10,221 nt of DNA from Deltaproteobacteria bacterium (GTDB lineage Bacteria > Desulfobacterota > Binatia > UBA9968): contig JAHFAP010000108.1 of assembly GCA_023250495.1 (NCBI GenBank), positions 1-10,221 of the forward strand, in the 5' to 3' direction. A model generated the notes under the pieces. It had not been told where the DNA came from. It saw only the letters and a program-made list of their open reading frames with translations, and did not search any database. The position numbers and the translations under genes were made by a program. Below, in pieces: positions 1 through 6,471 of this stretch (positions are counted from its first letter, which is position 1; each line of letters begins with the position of its first letter).

Positions 1-676
1 TCTTGAAGCCAATCCGTCTCGATTTTCCAGGCGTATAGGGAAACTTTATTACAGAATAGGGGATCTGTTGTCTCTTCGCCGCCTCTATTATTAATCTTTG
101 TTGCGAAATATATTTTTCCAACCTATTTCGAAATCCATCCTTCGTGACCATCTGTTGCTGGAGCTTCCGCCACGCGCTAGACCTCTCTGAATGCAAGCTT
201 CTCTTCTCAATTTCATTCTCGTCCAATTGCAAGATAAAGACATGAACAGGCAGCGTTCTCAAGACATTGATGATCTCATCGTATTCTCTTTCAAGTTCCG
301 GTTGCCTGACGATTATCGACACGTACGTAGACAAATGGAATCTGTTCAAAAGAAACACAGCGTTCTCGTCCCGACTGACGATATCTTTTAGATAGTTTAC
401 GAAGAGCTTCATAAAATTAACTCGTAATTTGAGAATGCCCTCAATCGGAAAGTGCTTCCACGAGTGCAATAGCTCGCCTTCGGAATAGTCATACACATCT
501 CGGCCTTTGACCTTCTCTTTTAAGTATGCCTGAAACGTGTCTTTGCCAGACCCGGAAATTCCTTCGATAATGAGAACGCGATAATCTAATGCAATTCTCT
601 CCAGGAAGTAGGAATCTTCATCCTGCAGCCGCCGAAGCTGGAGAAGATTCCGCACGTGGACAGGAACAATTCCCAT
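1..676 (-). CDS. P-loop nucleotide kinase-like protein, 3' end cut by window edge
   Basis: Reading the minus strand from the ATG at 676 gives 225 uninterrupted codons that run off the window, so the C-terminus is missing. Residues 39-47 read GISGSGKDT, a Walker A loop after a hydrophobic strand (VLIIE, 34-38). This form resembles thymidylate and deoxynucleoside kinases rather than ABC or AAA ATPases. NRFHLSTYV (111-119) sits where those kinases have their DR/ER-x-x-S substrate motif, and EKRSLHSERSSAWR (157-170) may be a lid region. An in-frame TGA at 710-712 limits the start; 676 is the only ATG after it, and its Shine-Dalgarno site is weak. The substrate cannot be named. Base composition is AT-richer than the genes to the right, which suggests transferred DNA. 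The kinase-like fold is a firm reading; the exact family is inference. Confidence 0.72.
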   Translation of the reverse strand, partial: MGIVPVHVRNLLQLRRLQDEDSYFLERIALDYRVLIIEGISGSGKDTFQAYLKEKVKGRDVYDYSEGELLHSWKHFPIEGILKLRVNFMKLFVNYLKDIVSRDENAVFLLNRFHLSTYVSIIVRQPELEREYDEIINVLRTLPVHVFILQLDENEIEKRSLHSERSSAWRKLQQQMVTKDGFRNRLEKYISQQRLIIEAAKRQQIPYSVIKFPYTPGKSRRIGFK

Positions 677-704
677 AGGTCTTACTAATATGACGACTGC
701 TCCG

Positions 705-839
705 CTAGTTCATTTGCACCCTAGGCCGCACGTGTTCATACCAGCGTGCCGACGGGAAGAATTTCCTGACAACCTCGTACACGAAGGTACCACCACATCG
801 CGGTAGATGGAGAAATACAAATTTATCGGTTATGAGCAT
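705..839 (-). pseudogene. Remnant of a sulfotransferase-like gene (N-terminal 44 codons)
   Basis: The minus strand from the ATG at 839 encodes 44 residues ending in TAG at 705-707. Residues 7-20 read FVFLHLPRCGGTFV, which matches the N-terminal PAPS-binding strand and loop of sulfotransferase-family proteins (typically F-h-H-h-P-K-T-G-G-T). Here the usual Lys-Thr is Arg-Cys. A helix-like stretch (VYEVVRKFFPSA, 20-31) follows, as expected, then the frame diverges and stops. Sulfotransferases are usually more than 200 residues long, and no continuation is visible before the kinase-like gene starts 28 bases further on. In-frame upstream ATGs exist near 851 and 857; 839 was chosen for its GGAAAAG-like upstream sequence and typical N-terminus. 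It is probably a truncated remnant, though a genuine 44-residue protein cannot be excluded. Confidence 0.5.
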
Positions 840-1142
840 CTTTTCCACCATCCTCATCGTCGAGCGAAGAAAGCATAACAGACGCGCTAGCCGAGCTCAT
901 TCGTTGGTAATCGGGGAACGTGGATGAGCACCGCCTGGTCTCATATCATAGTGACAATGGTTGTCAACTGCGTACAAATGTAGACAGGCTTCTCGTTAGG
1001 TGAGGACAAGCGCAATGAGGCGCACGGGGCATTTCAGAGCGAGTGTCCTCGGTACTGTGGAGCACAAGATACGTATACCTACACTTGCCAGTGGGATTGA
1101 GGTATAAGAGGCAGGGTATTAAATTTAGCCAGGGAGGAGAAT
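840..1142. other. Non-coding spacer between divergent transcription units
   Basis: No convincing gene is present on either strand. The spacer separates the minus-strand sulfotransferase remnant from the plus-strand oxidoreductase, so it should contain promoters for both directions. TATAAG (1103-1108) and TATTAA (1117-1122) resemble -10 boxes, but neither has a -35 box at proper spacing (TTGCCA at 1085-1090 is only 12 bases from the first), so no promoter is called. One short inverted repeat lies at 952-966. The oxidoreductase Shine-Dalgarno site is at the right end (1131-1140). Confidence 0.6.
952..966. promoter_or_regulatory. Short inverted repeat, possible operator
   Basis: TGACAA and TTGTCA form perfect 6-base arms around a 3-base centre (TGG). 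The size is right for a dimeric repressor half-site pair, and it lies in the spacer between divergent genes. A site this short can occur by chance, no second copy was seen in the window, and no regulator gene is adjacent. Confidence 0.2.
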
Positions 1143-2024
1143 ATGGCGACGCTAGGTTTCATCGGCACTGGAGGCATGGGCGGTGGCATGGCCGCCAATT
1201 TGATAAAGGCTGGACACCGTTTGGTCGTTAACGATCTGAGGCGCGAGGTGACACGGAATTTGGAAAGCCAGGGGGCGGAATTCAAGGAATCTCCCAAAGC
1301 CGTCGCCGAGGCCTCGGAGCTGGTGCTCTCCATGCTTCCCTACAACGAGGCGGTCAAACAGGTCGGGTTGGGCAAAGGCGGGTTGCACGAGGCAGCCAAG
1401 GGGGCAAAGATCTGGATCGATTTCAGCAGCATCGATAAAAAGACAATCCTCGAGGCCAATGAAGGATTAGCGAAGAATGGGTGGAAGATTCTCGATGCCT
1501 CGGCCGGAGGCGTCGAAGAGCATGCCGCCGCGGGCACGCTCTCGTTATGGGTTTCCGGGCCGAATGATTTGTTCGACCGGCATCTCTCAATCTTCCAGGC
1601 GATGGGAAAGAATATCATCCACGTCGGAGAGTTGGGGAATGCCAAGCTGGTGAAGAATGCGATGGCGATGTTTGCCGCGATTCAACATATGGGACTGGTA
1701 GAGATCGCTACCTGGCTCAAGAAGGGAGGGGTTTCGGAAGAGACCTTTCAGACGGTTCTACGCAAGTCGCAGAGCCATTCGGAGGCACTCGAACGGATGT
1801 GCCAGACGCTTGTGAGCCGGAACTTCAAGCCGCGCAAGTCCTGGATGCCCAAGGATGTCGGGTTCGGCCTGGAGATGGCCAAAGAGATGCAGGTGCCGAT
1901 GCCGTTTAGCGCGCTCGCCTACCAACTGTTTGCGATTGCGCAAGCGAACGGCCTCGATGGATATGAGGCGACCGGCATCGCCCATCATGCTTATGCGTTG
2001 ATCTCAGGAGAGAAGAAAGGCTAA
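1143..2024 (+). CDS. NAD(P)-dependent oxidoreductase, 3-hydroxyisobutyrate dehydrogenase family
   Basis: The 293-residue product is the usual length for beta-hydroxyacid dehydrogenases, cytosolic enzymes that oxidise 3-hydroxy acids or reduce the corresponding semialdehydes. Residues 4-15 form the N-terminal Rossmann strand and glycine loop (LGFIGTGGMGGG), with an acidic residue at the next strand end (VVND, 28-31). The second signature, usually D-A-P-V-S-G-G, reads DASAGG (118-123), so the normal catalytic Ser is one position off or replaced. The catalytic Lys is probably K168 in GNAKLVKNAM (165-174), with N172 as the paired Asn; the first of the usual two Asn residues is K171. The C-terminal half is helical, as in the family. 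A strong Shine-Dalgarno site (AGGGAGGAGA) precedes the ATG. kptA begins 9 bases after the stop. Family assignment is strong; the substrate is unknown. Confidence 0.88.
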   Translation: MATLGFIGTGGMGGGMAANLIKAGHRLVVNDLRREVTRNLESQGAEFKESPKAVAEASELVLSMLPYNEAVKQVGLGKGGLHEAAKGAKIWIDFSSIDKKTILEANEGLAKNGWKILDASAGGVEEHAAAGTLSLWVSGPNDLFDRHLSIFQAMGKNIIHVGELGNAKLVKNAMAMFAAIQHMGLVEIATWLKKGGVSEETFQTVLRKSQSHSEALERMCQTLVSRNFKPRKSWMPKDVGFGLEMAKEMQVPMPFSALAYQLFAIAQANGLDGYEATGIAHHAYALISGEKKG

Positions 2025-2033
2025 GGGCTTCCC

Positions 2034-2573
2034 TTGGTTCCCCTTGAGAGCCTCTCCCGTTTTTTGAGCTTTCTGCTGCGCCATCGTCCCAGGGACTATC
2101 CGCTCAGCTTCGACCGGCAGGGATTTGTCTCGTGGACGGAGTTGATGGGAACTGTCCAGGCGCGCTTCCCGGAGGTCGCCGAGGGAGAGATTCTCGGTGT
2201 CATCACGGGTTCTGACAAAAAACGCTTTGAGATGCGCGAAGGCAAGGTGCGCGCCACTTACGGCCATTCCTTTGCCGTAGATCTTGGGGTTGAGAGCATA
2301 GAGCCGCCTGCCGCTCTCTACCATGGCACGGCCCGTGATCTGGCTCAGAACATTCTGCGCGAAGGGCTTAAGCCGAGTGGGCGGGCCTATGTTCATCTCA
2401 GCGCATCCATGGAGGAAGCCGTCGCCATCGGGAAAAGGCGCGATCCTACTCCGGCTGTTCTGGTCGTTGACTCTCGCGCCGCCCACTTGAGCGGGATTCA
2501 CTTTTACTCCTCAGGCCCGCTGTACCTAACGGCGGAAATCCCGCCGCGGTTCCTCTCTCTGTGGGAAAAGTGA
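2034..2573 (+). CDS. kptA: RNA 2'-phosphotransferase (Tpt1/KptA family)
   Basis: This 179-residue protein matches the NAD+-dependent Tpt1/KptA family, which moves an internal RNA 2'-phosphate to NAD+, giving ADP-ribose 1''-2''-cyclic phosphate. The N-terminal winged-helix half carries SRFLSFLLRHRP (8-19) and DKKRFEM (61-67). The ADP-ribosyltransferase-like half carries RATYGHS (73-79), LYHGT (95-99), GRAYVHLS (116-123) and LTAEIP (165-170). R16, H17, R64 and R117 fit the conserved Arg-His-Arg-Arg tetrad, so the enzyme should be active. The start is TTG: the in-frame stop of the preceding gene is only 9 bases upstream, and the RHR motif rules out any later start. AAGGG at 2023-2027 is a usable Shine-Dalgarno site. 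The gene is probably co-transcribed with the oxidoreductase. Bacteria have no known splicing reaction that needs this enzyme, so its native substrate is unclear. Confidence 0.93.
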   Translation: MVPLESLSRFLSFLLRHRPRDYPLSFDRQGFVSWTELMGTVQARFPEVAEGEILGVITGSDKKRFEMREGKVRATYGHSFAVDLGVESIEPPAALYHGTARDLAQNILREGLKPSGRAYVHLSASMEEAVAIGKRRDPTPAVLVVDSRAAHLSGIHFYSSGPLYLTAEIPPRFLSLWEK

Positions 2574-2622
2574 ATCGCCGGCTCAACGATCGTCATGCCG
2601 CTTACGGCTATCGCCGCCTGGA

Positions 2623-2652
2623 TTGACTTTGGCACGAAAAGGACGCTATAAA
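2623..2652 (+). promoter_or_regulatory. Predicted sigma-70-type promoter for argS and downstream genes
   Basis: TTGACT (2623-2628) and TATAAA (2647-2652) lie 18 bases apart, close to the housekeeping consensus. Transcription would start near 2659, leaving a leader of roughly 100 bases before argS. The site is in the spacer after kptA, the first sizeable gap in the plus-strand gene series. The TATAAA is followed by a run of A and T in otherwise GC-rich DNA. Prediction from sequence only. Confidence 0.62.
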
Positions 2653-2685
2653 TAATCAATTCCGGAGCCTTTTCAGAGTTTGCAT

Positions 2686-2778
2686 ATGGAAGTCAACCCG
2701 CAAAGGATTCGTCTCATCTGGTGGCGACGCCGGGAAAAGCGAGGGATGAAAACAGGGAGAGATGAAGAGTCACCTTAG
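2686..2778 (+). CDS. Possible arginine-rich leader peptide upstream of argS
   Basis: An ATG at 2686 opens a 30-codon frame ending in TAG at 2776-2778, overlapping the first 17 bases of argS in another frame. The peptide holds seven arginines (R7, R9, R14, R15, R16, R19, R25), including three in a row, and two tryptophans (W12, W13). It lies within the predicted argS leader RNA. Known leader peptides sense an amino acid through clustered codons for it, so an Arg-rich one before arginyl-tRNA synthetase would make sense. Against it: no good Shine-Dalgarno site precedes the ATG, and short Arg-rich frames arise by chance in GC-rich DNA. Confidence 0.22.
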   Translation: MEVNPQRIRLIWWRRREKRGMKTGRDEESP

Positions 2779-4453
2779 GGATCTGTTGACCCAGGCTATT
2801 GAAAAAACGGCGAAGGGGGAAGAGCTGAAAATGACAGATCTTCCCCCTTTGCTTCTTGAGCCTCCCAAGCAGAAGGAGTTTGGCGATCTGGCCTGCAACG
2901 TGGCCTTGATCTGGGCCAAGCAGCAGAGGAAGCCGCCGAGGGCCATCGCGGAGGCGATTCTCAAAAACCTCGAAGACCGGGATGGGATACTGGCCCGTGC
3001 GGGAATCGCCGGCCCCGGCTTTCTCAATTTTTCTTTCTCGCCCAAGTTTTACTACCAGCGGCTCGGAGAATTTGCCGCGGGGAAAGAGCTGGAGCCGAAT
3101 CTGGGCCGGGGAGAGAAGGTCCAGGTAGAGTTTGCCAGCGTCAATCCTACCGGGCCGCTGCATGTGGGACACGGCCGGGTAGCGGTGATCGGCGACGTTC
3201 TGGCGCGGCTTCTGGGAGCGGTCGGATTTGATGTAGAGCGGGAATATTACGTCAACGATGCCGGAAATCAGATGGAGAAGCTGGGACTGTCGCTCTACCT
3301 TCGCTACCGGGAACTTTACGGAGAAAAAATTGCGTTTCCGGAAGACGGCTATCCAGGAGAGTATGTCAAAAAGCTGGCCGCGGATGCCGGGCGACAATGG
3401 GGCGAGAAGTTTCTTTCCGAAGCGAGCGATGCGACGATCGCTTTTTTCAGCCAATACGGCGGGGAGAATCTGCTTGCCGCGATTCGGAGCGATTTGTCTG
3501 CGTTCGGCATTACTTTTGATTCTTTTGTAAGCGAGAAAAATCTTAGGGCGCGCGGGGAGGTAGAGGAAACTATCCCGTTGCTGAGCGACAGGGGCATGCT
3601 TTACGAACAAGAGGGGGCGCGGTGGTTTAGGTCCACCGCCTACGGAGATGACAAGGACCGCACGGTGATCAAAAGCAATGGCGAGCTGACTTACTTTCTC
3701 AGCGACATCGCGTATCATCGAAACAAGCTGGAGCGCGGCTTTAAAAAGCTGATCAATGTTTGGGGCGCGGACCATCACGGTTATGTCCCTCGGCTCAAGG
3801 CGGCGCTGAGCGCCCTGGGATATGATCCGCAGCTCCTCCAGGTTGTCCTGGTTCAGATGGTGCACCTTACCCGCGGCGGAGAGCCGGTCAGAATGGGCAA
3901 GCGCCAGGGAGAGTTCGTCTCGCTGCGCGAAGTCGTGGACGAGGTGGGCGCGGATGCGGCGCGATTTTTTTTCTTGATGCGCAAGTCAGACAGCCATCTG
4001 GATTTTGATCTGGAGCTGGCCAAAAAGGAGTCGAGCGAGAATCCGGTTTTCTACGTCCAGTACGCGCACGCGCGCATCGCCAGCATCTTCGAGCAGGCGC
4101 GTCAGGCAGGCCTTGAGGTGGATGACGTGATCATGCGCGATATCAAAGTGGAATGCCTGGCTCAGCCGGAAGAGATCGAGCTGATCAAGCGCGTTATTCA
4201 GTTTGCCGAGGTGATCGAAGAGAGCGTAAAAGAGCTCGAGCCGCACCGGCTGGTATTTTATCTGCTCGAGCTGGCGGGGGAGTTCCACCGGTACTACAAT
4301 CGCTTCCGGGTGATCTCTGACGATCCGGCCCTGACCAAGGCCCGCCTCCTGCTCGTGCGCAACGTGCAGAAGGTCATTCGCAGGGGCTTGAATCTGCTGG
4401 GGGTGACGGCGCCATTGAAAATGGCCGCTCGCTCCGAGGAGACGATGTCCTGA
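2762..4453 (+). CDS. argS: Arginyl-tRNA synthetase
   Basis: This class I synthetase attaches arginine to tRNA-Arg in the cytosol; 563 residues is a normal bacterial length. The N-terminal ArgS add-on domain spans about residues 1-95 (KEFGDLACNVA at 38-48 is typical). The Rossmann catalytic core has the HIGH motif as HVGH (134-137) within NPTGPLHVGHGR, followed by YVNDAGNQ (163-170). GADHHGYVPRLKAAL (336-350) is the family-typical stretch before the KMSKS loop. That loop reads MGKRQG (378-383), so the first Lys-Met-Ser is altered, as in many ArgS proteins. The C-terminal DALR anticodon-binding domain begins near NPVFYVQYAHARI (428-440). The ATG is preceded closely by AGGGAGAG. A promoter lies about 110 bases upstream, and the SPOR gene follows after a 62-base gap. 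Confidence 0.97.
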   Translation: MKSHLRDLLTQAIEKTAKGEELKMTDLPPLLLEPPKQKEFGDLACNVALIWAKQQRKPPRAIAEAILKNLEDRDGILARAGIAGPGFLNFSFSPKFYYQRLGEFAAGKELEPNLGRGEKVQVEFASVNPTGPLHVGHGRVAVIGDVLARLLGAVGFDVEREYYVNDAGNQMEKLGLSLYLRYRELYGEKIAFPEDGYPGEYVKKLAADAGRQWGEKFLSEASDATIAFFSQYGGENLLAAIRSDLSAFGITFDSFVSEKNLRARGEVEETIPLLSDRGMLYEQEGARWFRSTAYGDDKDRTVIKSNGELTYFLSDIAYHRNKLERGFKKLINVWGADHHGYVPRLKAALSALGYDPQLLQVVLVQMVHLTRGGEPVRMGKRQGEFVSLREVVDEVGADAARFFFLMRKSDSHLDFDLELAKKESSENPVFYVQYAHARIASIFEQARQAGLEVDDVIMRDIKVECLAQPEEIELIKRVIQFAEVIEESVKELEPHRLVFYLLELAGEFHRYYNRFRVISDDPALTKARLLLVRNVQKVIRRGLNLLGVTAPLKMAARSEETMS

Positions 4454-4515
4454 ACGTCCTACTGGCAGGCGATACACGAGTTAGGCGGGTTTCATAGGAT
4501 CAGGGGGTGAATTCC

Positions 4516-5319
4516 ATGGCCGAAAATCGCAAGGACAGAGGAAATGGCCTCTCCTACTTCAACCGAGCCCAGTTGGTCATCCTGGCAACGGCATTTACGC
4601 TGACATGCGTGCTGGTCTTTCTTCTGGGCATTCTAATCGGTCAGGGGATCGAAGAGCGGAAGCTGCTAAAGCAGGAGGAACCGCTGGTAAAAGTCCCGCT
4701 TCAGCCTCTCACCCCGGGCGCGAAATCCGCCCAGGGGGCGCCGGCTAAGGACGAGCTGACTTTTTACGATACTCTAGCCAAGGCCCCCTCCGCCGCGCAG
4801 CCGGCCAAGGAGGCGAAGAGCGCGGAGAAGGCGGCGAAGCCGGAAGTGAAGGAAGTGAAGGAGGCAAAGGGAGCAAAGGAAGCAAAGGAAGCGAAGCCGG
4901 CGGTAAAGGAAGTAAAAGAGGCAAAGACGGCGAAGGCAGGCGACCCAGAGAAAACAGCCGCGAGCGCGCAGAAGGCAAAGGAAAAAGCGGGAGCGGAGAG
5001 CGCGGCGTCGGAGACGAAGAAGCCGGCGCCGGCCCAGAAGTCCGCAGAAGAAGAAAAAGCTAAGGCTGAGACGGCGCCGCGGGAAGGGAGCTGGGCGGTT
5101 CAGGTCAATGCCTTTCCCGATGAAAAGTCCGCCCAGAGGCTGGTTGAGAGGCTGAAAGAGAAGGGTTACGATGCTTACATCGTTCTGACCAACATCAAAG
5201 GACGGGATTGGTACCGCGTCCGTGTGGGCCATTTTGCCAAGCGCGAGGAGGCAAAGGGGCTTCAGGAGGATCTTCAGACCAAAGAGAAGTTCACCAAAGC
5301 CATGACCGTGAGCCGGTAG
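4516..5319 (+). CDS. Membrane-anchored SPOR-domain protein
   Basis: The 267-residue product has three parts. A short basic N-terminus and one transmembrane helix (about 19-42, LVILATAFTLTCVLVFLLGI) should anchor it in the inner membrane with the rest in the periplasm. A long Ala/Lys/Glu-rich linker (about 95-188) carries KEAK- and KEVK-type repeats. The C-terminal SPOR domain (about 191-266, GSWAVQVNAF to the end) contains the usual WYRVRVGHF strand. SPOR domains bind peptidoglycan strands stripped of stem peptides and usually concentrate at the septum, so a cell-division or envelope role is likely. LTFYDTL (81-87) is a short motif often found before the linker in such proteins. The ATG at 4516 is preferred over the GTG at 4507 because AGGGGG lies 8 bases before it. 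Confidence 0.87.
   Translation: MAENRKDRGNGLSYFNRAQLVILATAFTLTCVLVFLLGILIGQGIEERKLLKQEEPLVKVPLQPLTPGAKSAQGAPAKDELTFYDTLAKAPSAAQPAKEAKSAEKAAKPEVKEVKEAKGAKEAKEAKPAVKEVKEAKTAKAGDPEKTAASAQKAKEKAGAESAASETKKPAPAQKSAEEEKAKAETAPREGSWAVQVNAFPDEKSAQRLVERLKEKGYDAYIVLTNIKGRDWYRVRVGHFAKREEAKGLQEDLQTKEKFTKAMTVSR
4806..4940 (+). repeat. Degenerate in-frame repeats encoding KEAK/KEVK linker
   Basis: Imperfect purine-rich repeats such as GGAAGTGAA and GGAAGCAAA recur with 9-, 12- and 15-base periods inside the SPOR gene. They encode residues of the Ala/Lys/Glu-rich linker. All spacings are multiples of three, so expansion or contraction would change linker length without a frameshift. The opposite strand reads as long Leu/Arg-rich open frames, which are artefacts of this composition. 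Confidence 0.6.
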
Positions 5320-5338
5320 TAAAACAGCCGGGAAGCTG

Positions 5339-5407
5339 TCAGCAGTCAGCTCTCAGCAAAAACAGGGAAGAGAGGGGGGGCTGATAGCTGAAAGCTGATT
5401 GCTTCTT
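5339..5407. repeat. Inverted heptamer element 1 (SPOR gene–trpD)
   Basis: The left arm has three tandem TCAGCNN units (5339-5359, variable pairs AG, TC, AA). After a purine-rich spacer (5360-5379), the right arm has GCTGATA, GCTGAAA and GCTGATT (5380-5400), plus a degenerate GCTTCTT. TCAGC and GCTGA are reverse complements, so the RNA can fold into a stem of 5-bp blocks separated by variable pairs. No T-run follows the stem, so it is not a standard terminator. Unlike the other copies, this one ends 36 bases before the next start codon and leaves trpD a normal Shine-Dalgarno site. Confidence 0.85.
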
Positions 5408-5443
5408 TGCTGGGGCTCCCAGGAGGTTGACGGGAGATAGTTT

Positions 5444-6460
5444 ATGGACATCAAAGAAGCCATCAGCAAAGTGGTTGACAGAATAGACCTGACGGAGGAG
5501 GAGACCATATCCGTCATGAACCAGATCATGACCGGGGAGGCGACTCCCTTGCAGGTGGCCTCGTTCCTCACCGCCCTGCGCATGAAAGGCGAGAAGGTGC
5601 AGGAGATTACCGGCGCTGCGCGGGTGATGAGGGAGAAGGTTCACCGCGTCAGAGTCAAAGCCGATCTTGTGCTCGATGTTGTCGGAACGGGAGGCGATCG
5701 GAAAGGGACCTTCAACATATCAACGGCCTCGGCTCTTGTCGCGGCGGGCGCCGGGATCACCGTGGCCAAGCACGGCAACCGCTCCGTCTCCAGCCAGTCT
5801 GGGAGCGCCGATGTCTTGACGGCGCTGGGGGTAAAGGTCGATGCGCCCAAAGAAAAAGTCGAGGAGTGTCTGGAGAAGATCGGCGTCGGCTTCCTGTTCG
5901 CGCCGCTTTTGCACGAGGCGATGAAGTACGCCGTCCAGCCGCGCCGCGACATCGGTATCAGGACGATCTTCAACATTCTTGGCCCGTTGACGAATCCGGC
6001 CGGAGCGACCCACCAGCTCACCGGGATCTATGATGGAAAGCTGACCTCTTTGATTGCCGAGGTGTTGAAAAATCTCGGGACTCGTAGGGCGATGGTCGTT
6101 CACGGCATGGAAGGAATGGATGAGATCTCCCTCTGCGGTCCGACACGAGTTTCAGAGCTGCGCAACAGGAGGGTGCGCAATTATACGCTGACGCCCGCGA
6201 AGGTCGGGCTGAAGCGATGCCGGCTGGACGATCTTCGTGGCGGAACCCCACAGGAGTGCGCCACGATCCTGAGAGGGGTGCTCGGAGGCGAGAAGGGGCC
6301 AAGGCGAGACATGGTGCTCCTCAACAGCGGCGCAGCGCTCTATGTCAGCGGCGCTGCCGACTCGATCGCTCAAGGCATCCGGCTCGCCGCTGAATCGATC
6401 GACTCCGGCAAAGCCCAGGCAAAGTTGGAACGGCTGGTCGAGATGACCAACGCGAATTAG
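5444..6460 (+). CDS. trpD: Anthranilate phosphoribosyltransferase
   Basis: The enzyme joins anthranilate to phosphoribosyl pyrophosphate, the second step of tryptophan synthesis. Its 338 residues match the stand-alone TrpD form, with no fused glutaminase. A helical N-terminal domain (about 1-70) is followed by the PRPP-binding loop GTGGD (81-85), NISTASALVAAGAG (91-104), KHGNRSVSSQSGSADVL (109-125), RRDIGIRTIFNILGPLTNP (167-185) and the metal-binding GMDE (224-227). All the usual binding residues appear present. GGGAGA (5432-5437) is the Shine-Dalgarno site, six bases before the ATG; a stronger AGGAGG at 5421 is too far away. This is the first trp gene of the cluster; trpE and trpG, which supply anthranilate, are absent upstream. 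Confidence 0.97.
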   Translation: MDIKEAISKVVDRIDLTEEETISVMNQIMTGEATPLQVASFLTALRMKGEKVQEITGAARVMREKVHRVRVKADLVLDVVGTGGDRKGTFNISTASALVAAGAGITVAKHGNRSVSSQSGSADVLTALGVKVDAPKEKVEECLEKIGVGFLFAPLLHEAMKYAVQPRRDIGIRTIFNILGPLTNPAGATHQLTGIYDGKLTSLIAEVLKNLGTRRAMVVHGMEGMDEISLCGPTRVSELRNRRVRNYTLTPAKVGLKRCRLDDLRGGTPQECATILRGVLGGEKGPRRDMVLLNSGAALYVSGAADSIAQGIRLAAESIDSGKAQAKLERLVEMTNAN

Positions 6461-6471
6461 CTAAAAAGCGC

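Noticed and set aside
191..391. 66-codon plus-strand open frame
   Set aside because: It lies antisense to the minus-strand P-loop gene, which has a clear Walker A motif and runs open for 225 codons.
823..900. 25-codon minus-strand frame starting at 900 and overlapping the sulfotransferase remnant
   Set aside because: It has no motif and no ribosome-binding site, and most of it overlaps the upstream part of a better supported frame.
2630..2646. Sigma-54-type promoter (TGGCACG at 2630) before argS
   Set aside because: The TGGCACG match is good, but the required GC at the -12 position is displaced by two bases; the overlapping TTGACT-18-TATAAA fits sigma-70 better.
2714..3865. Long open frame on the minus strand (383 codons) opposite argS
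   Set aside because: It is fully antisense to an unmistakable argS, has no recognisable motif, is rich in Arg, Leu and Pro as expected from the complement of a GC-rich gene, and has no Shine-Dalgarno site.
4745..5232. Two minus-strand open frames rich in Leu, Pro and Arg opposite the SPOR gene
   Set aside because: They are the complement of the Lys/Ala/Glu-rich linker; the low-complexity composition removes stop codons on the other strand.
5339..5407. Tandem heptamers considered as a CRISPR array
   Set aside because: Units are only 7 bases with no unique spacers of 30-40 bases, the arms are inverted, and no cas genes are nearby.
5401..5443. Trp leader peptide before trpD
   Set aside because: Only one Trp codon occurs in any short frame with a possible start, and no alternative hairpins with a terminator are visible.
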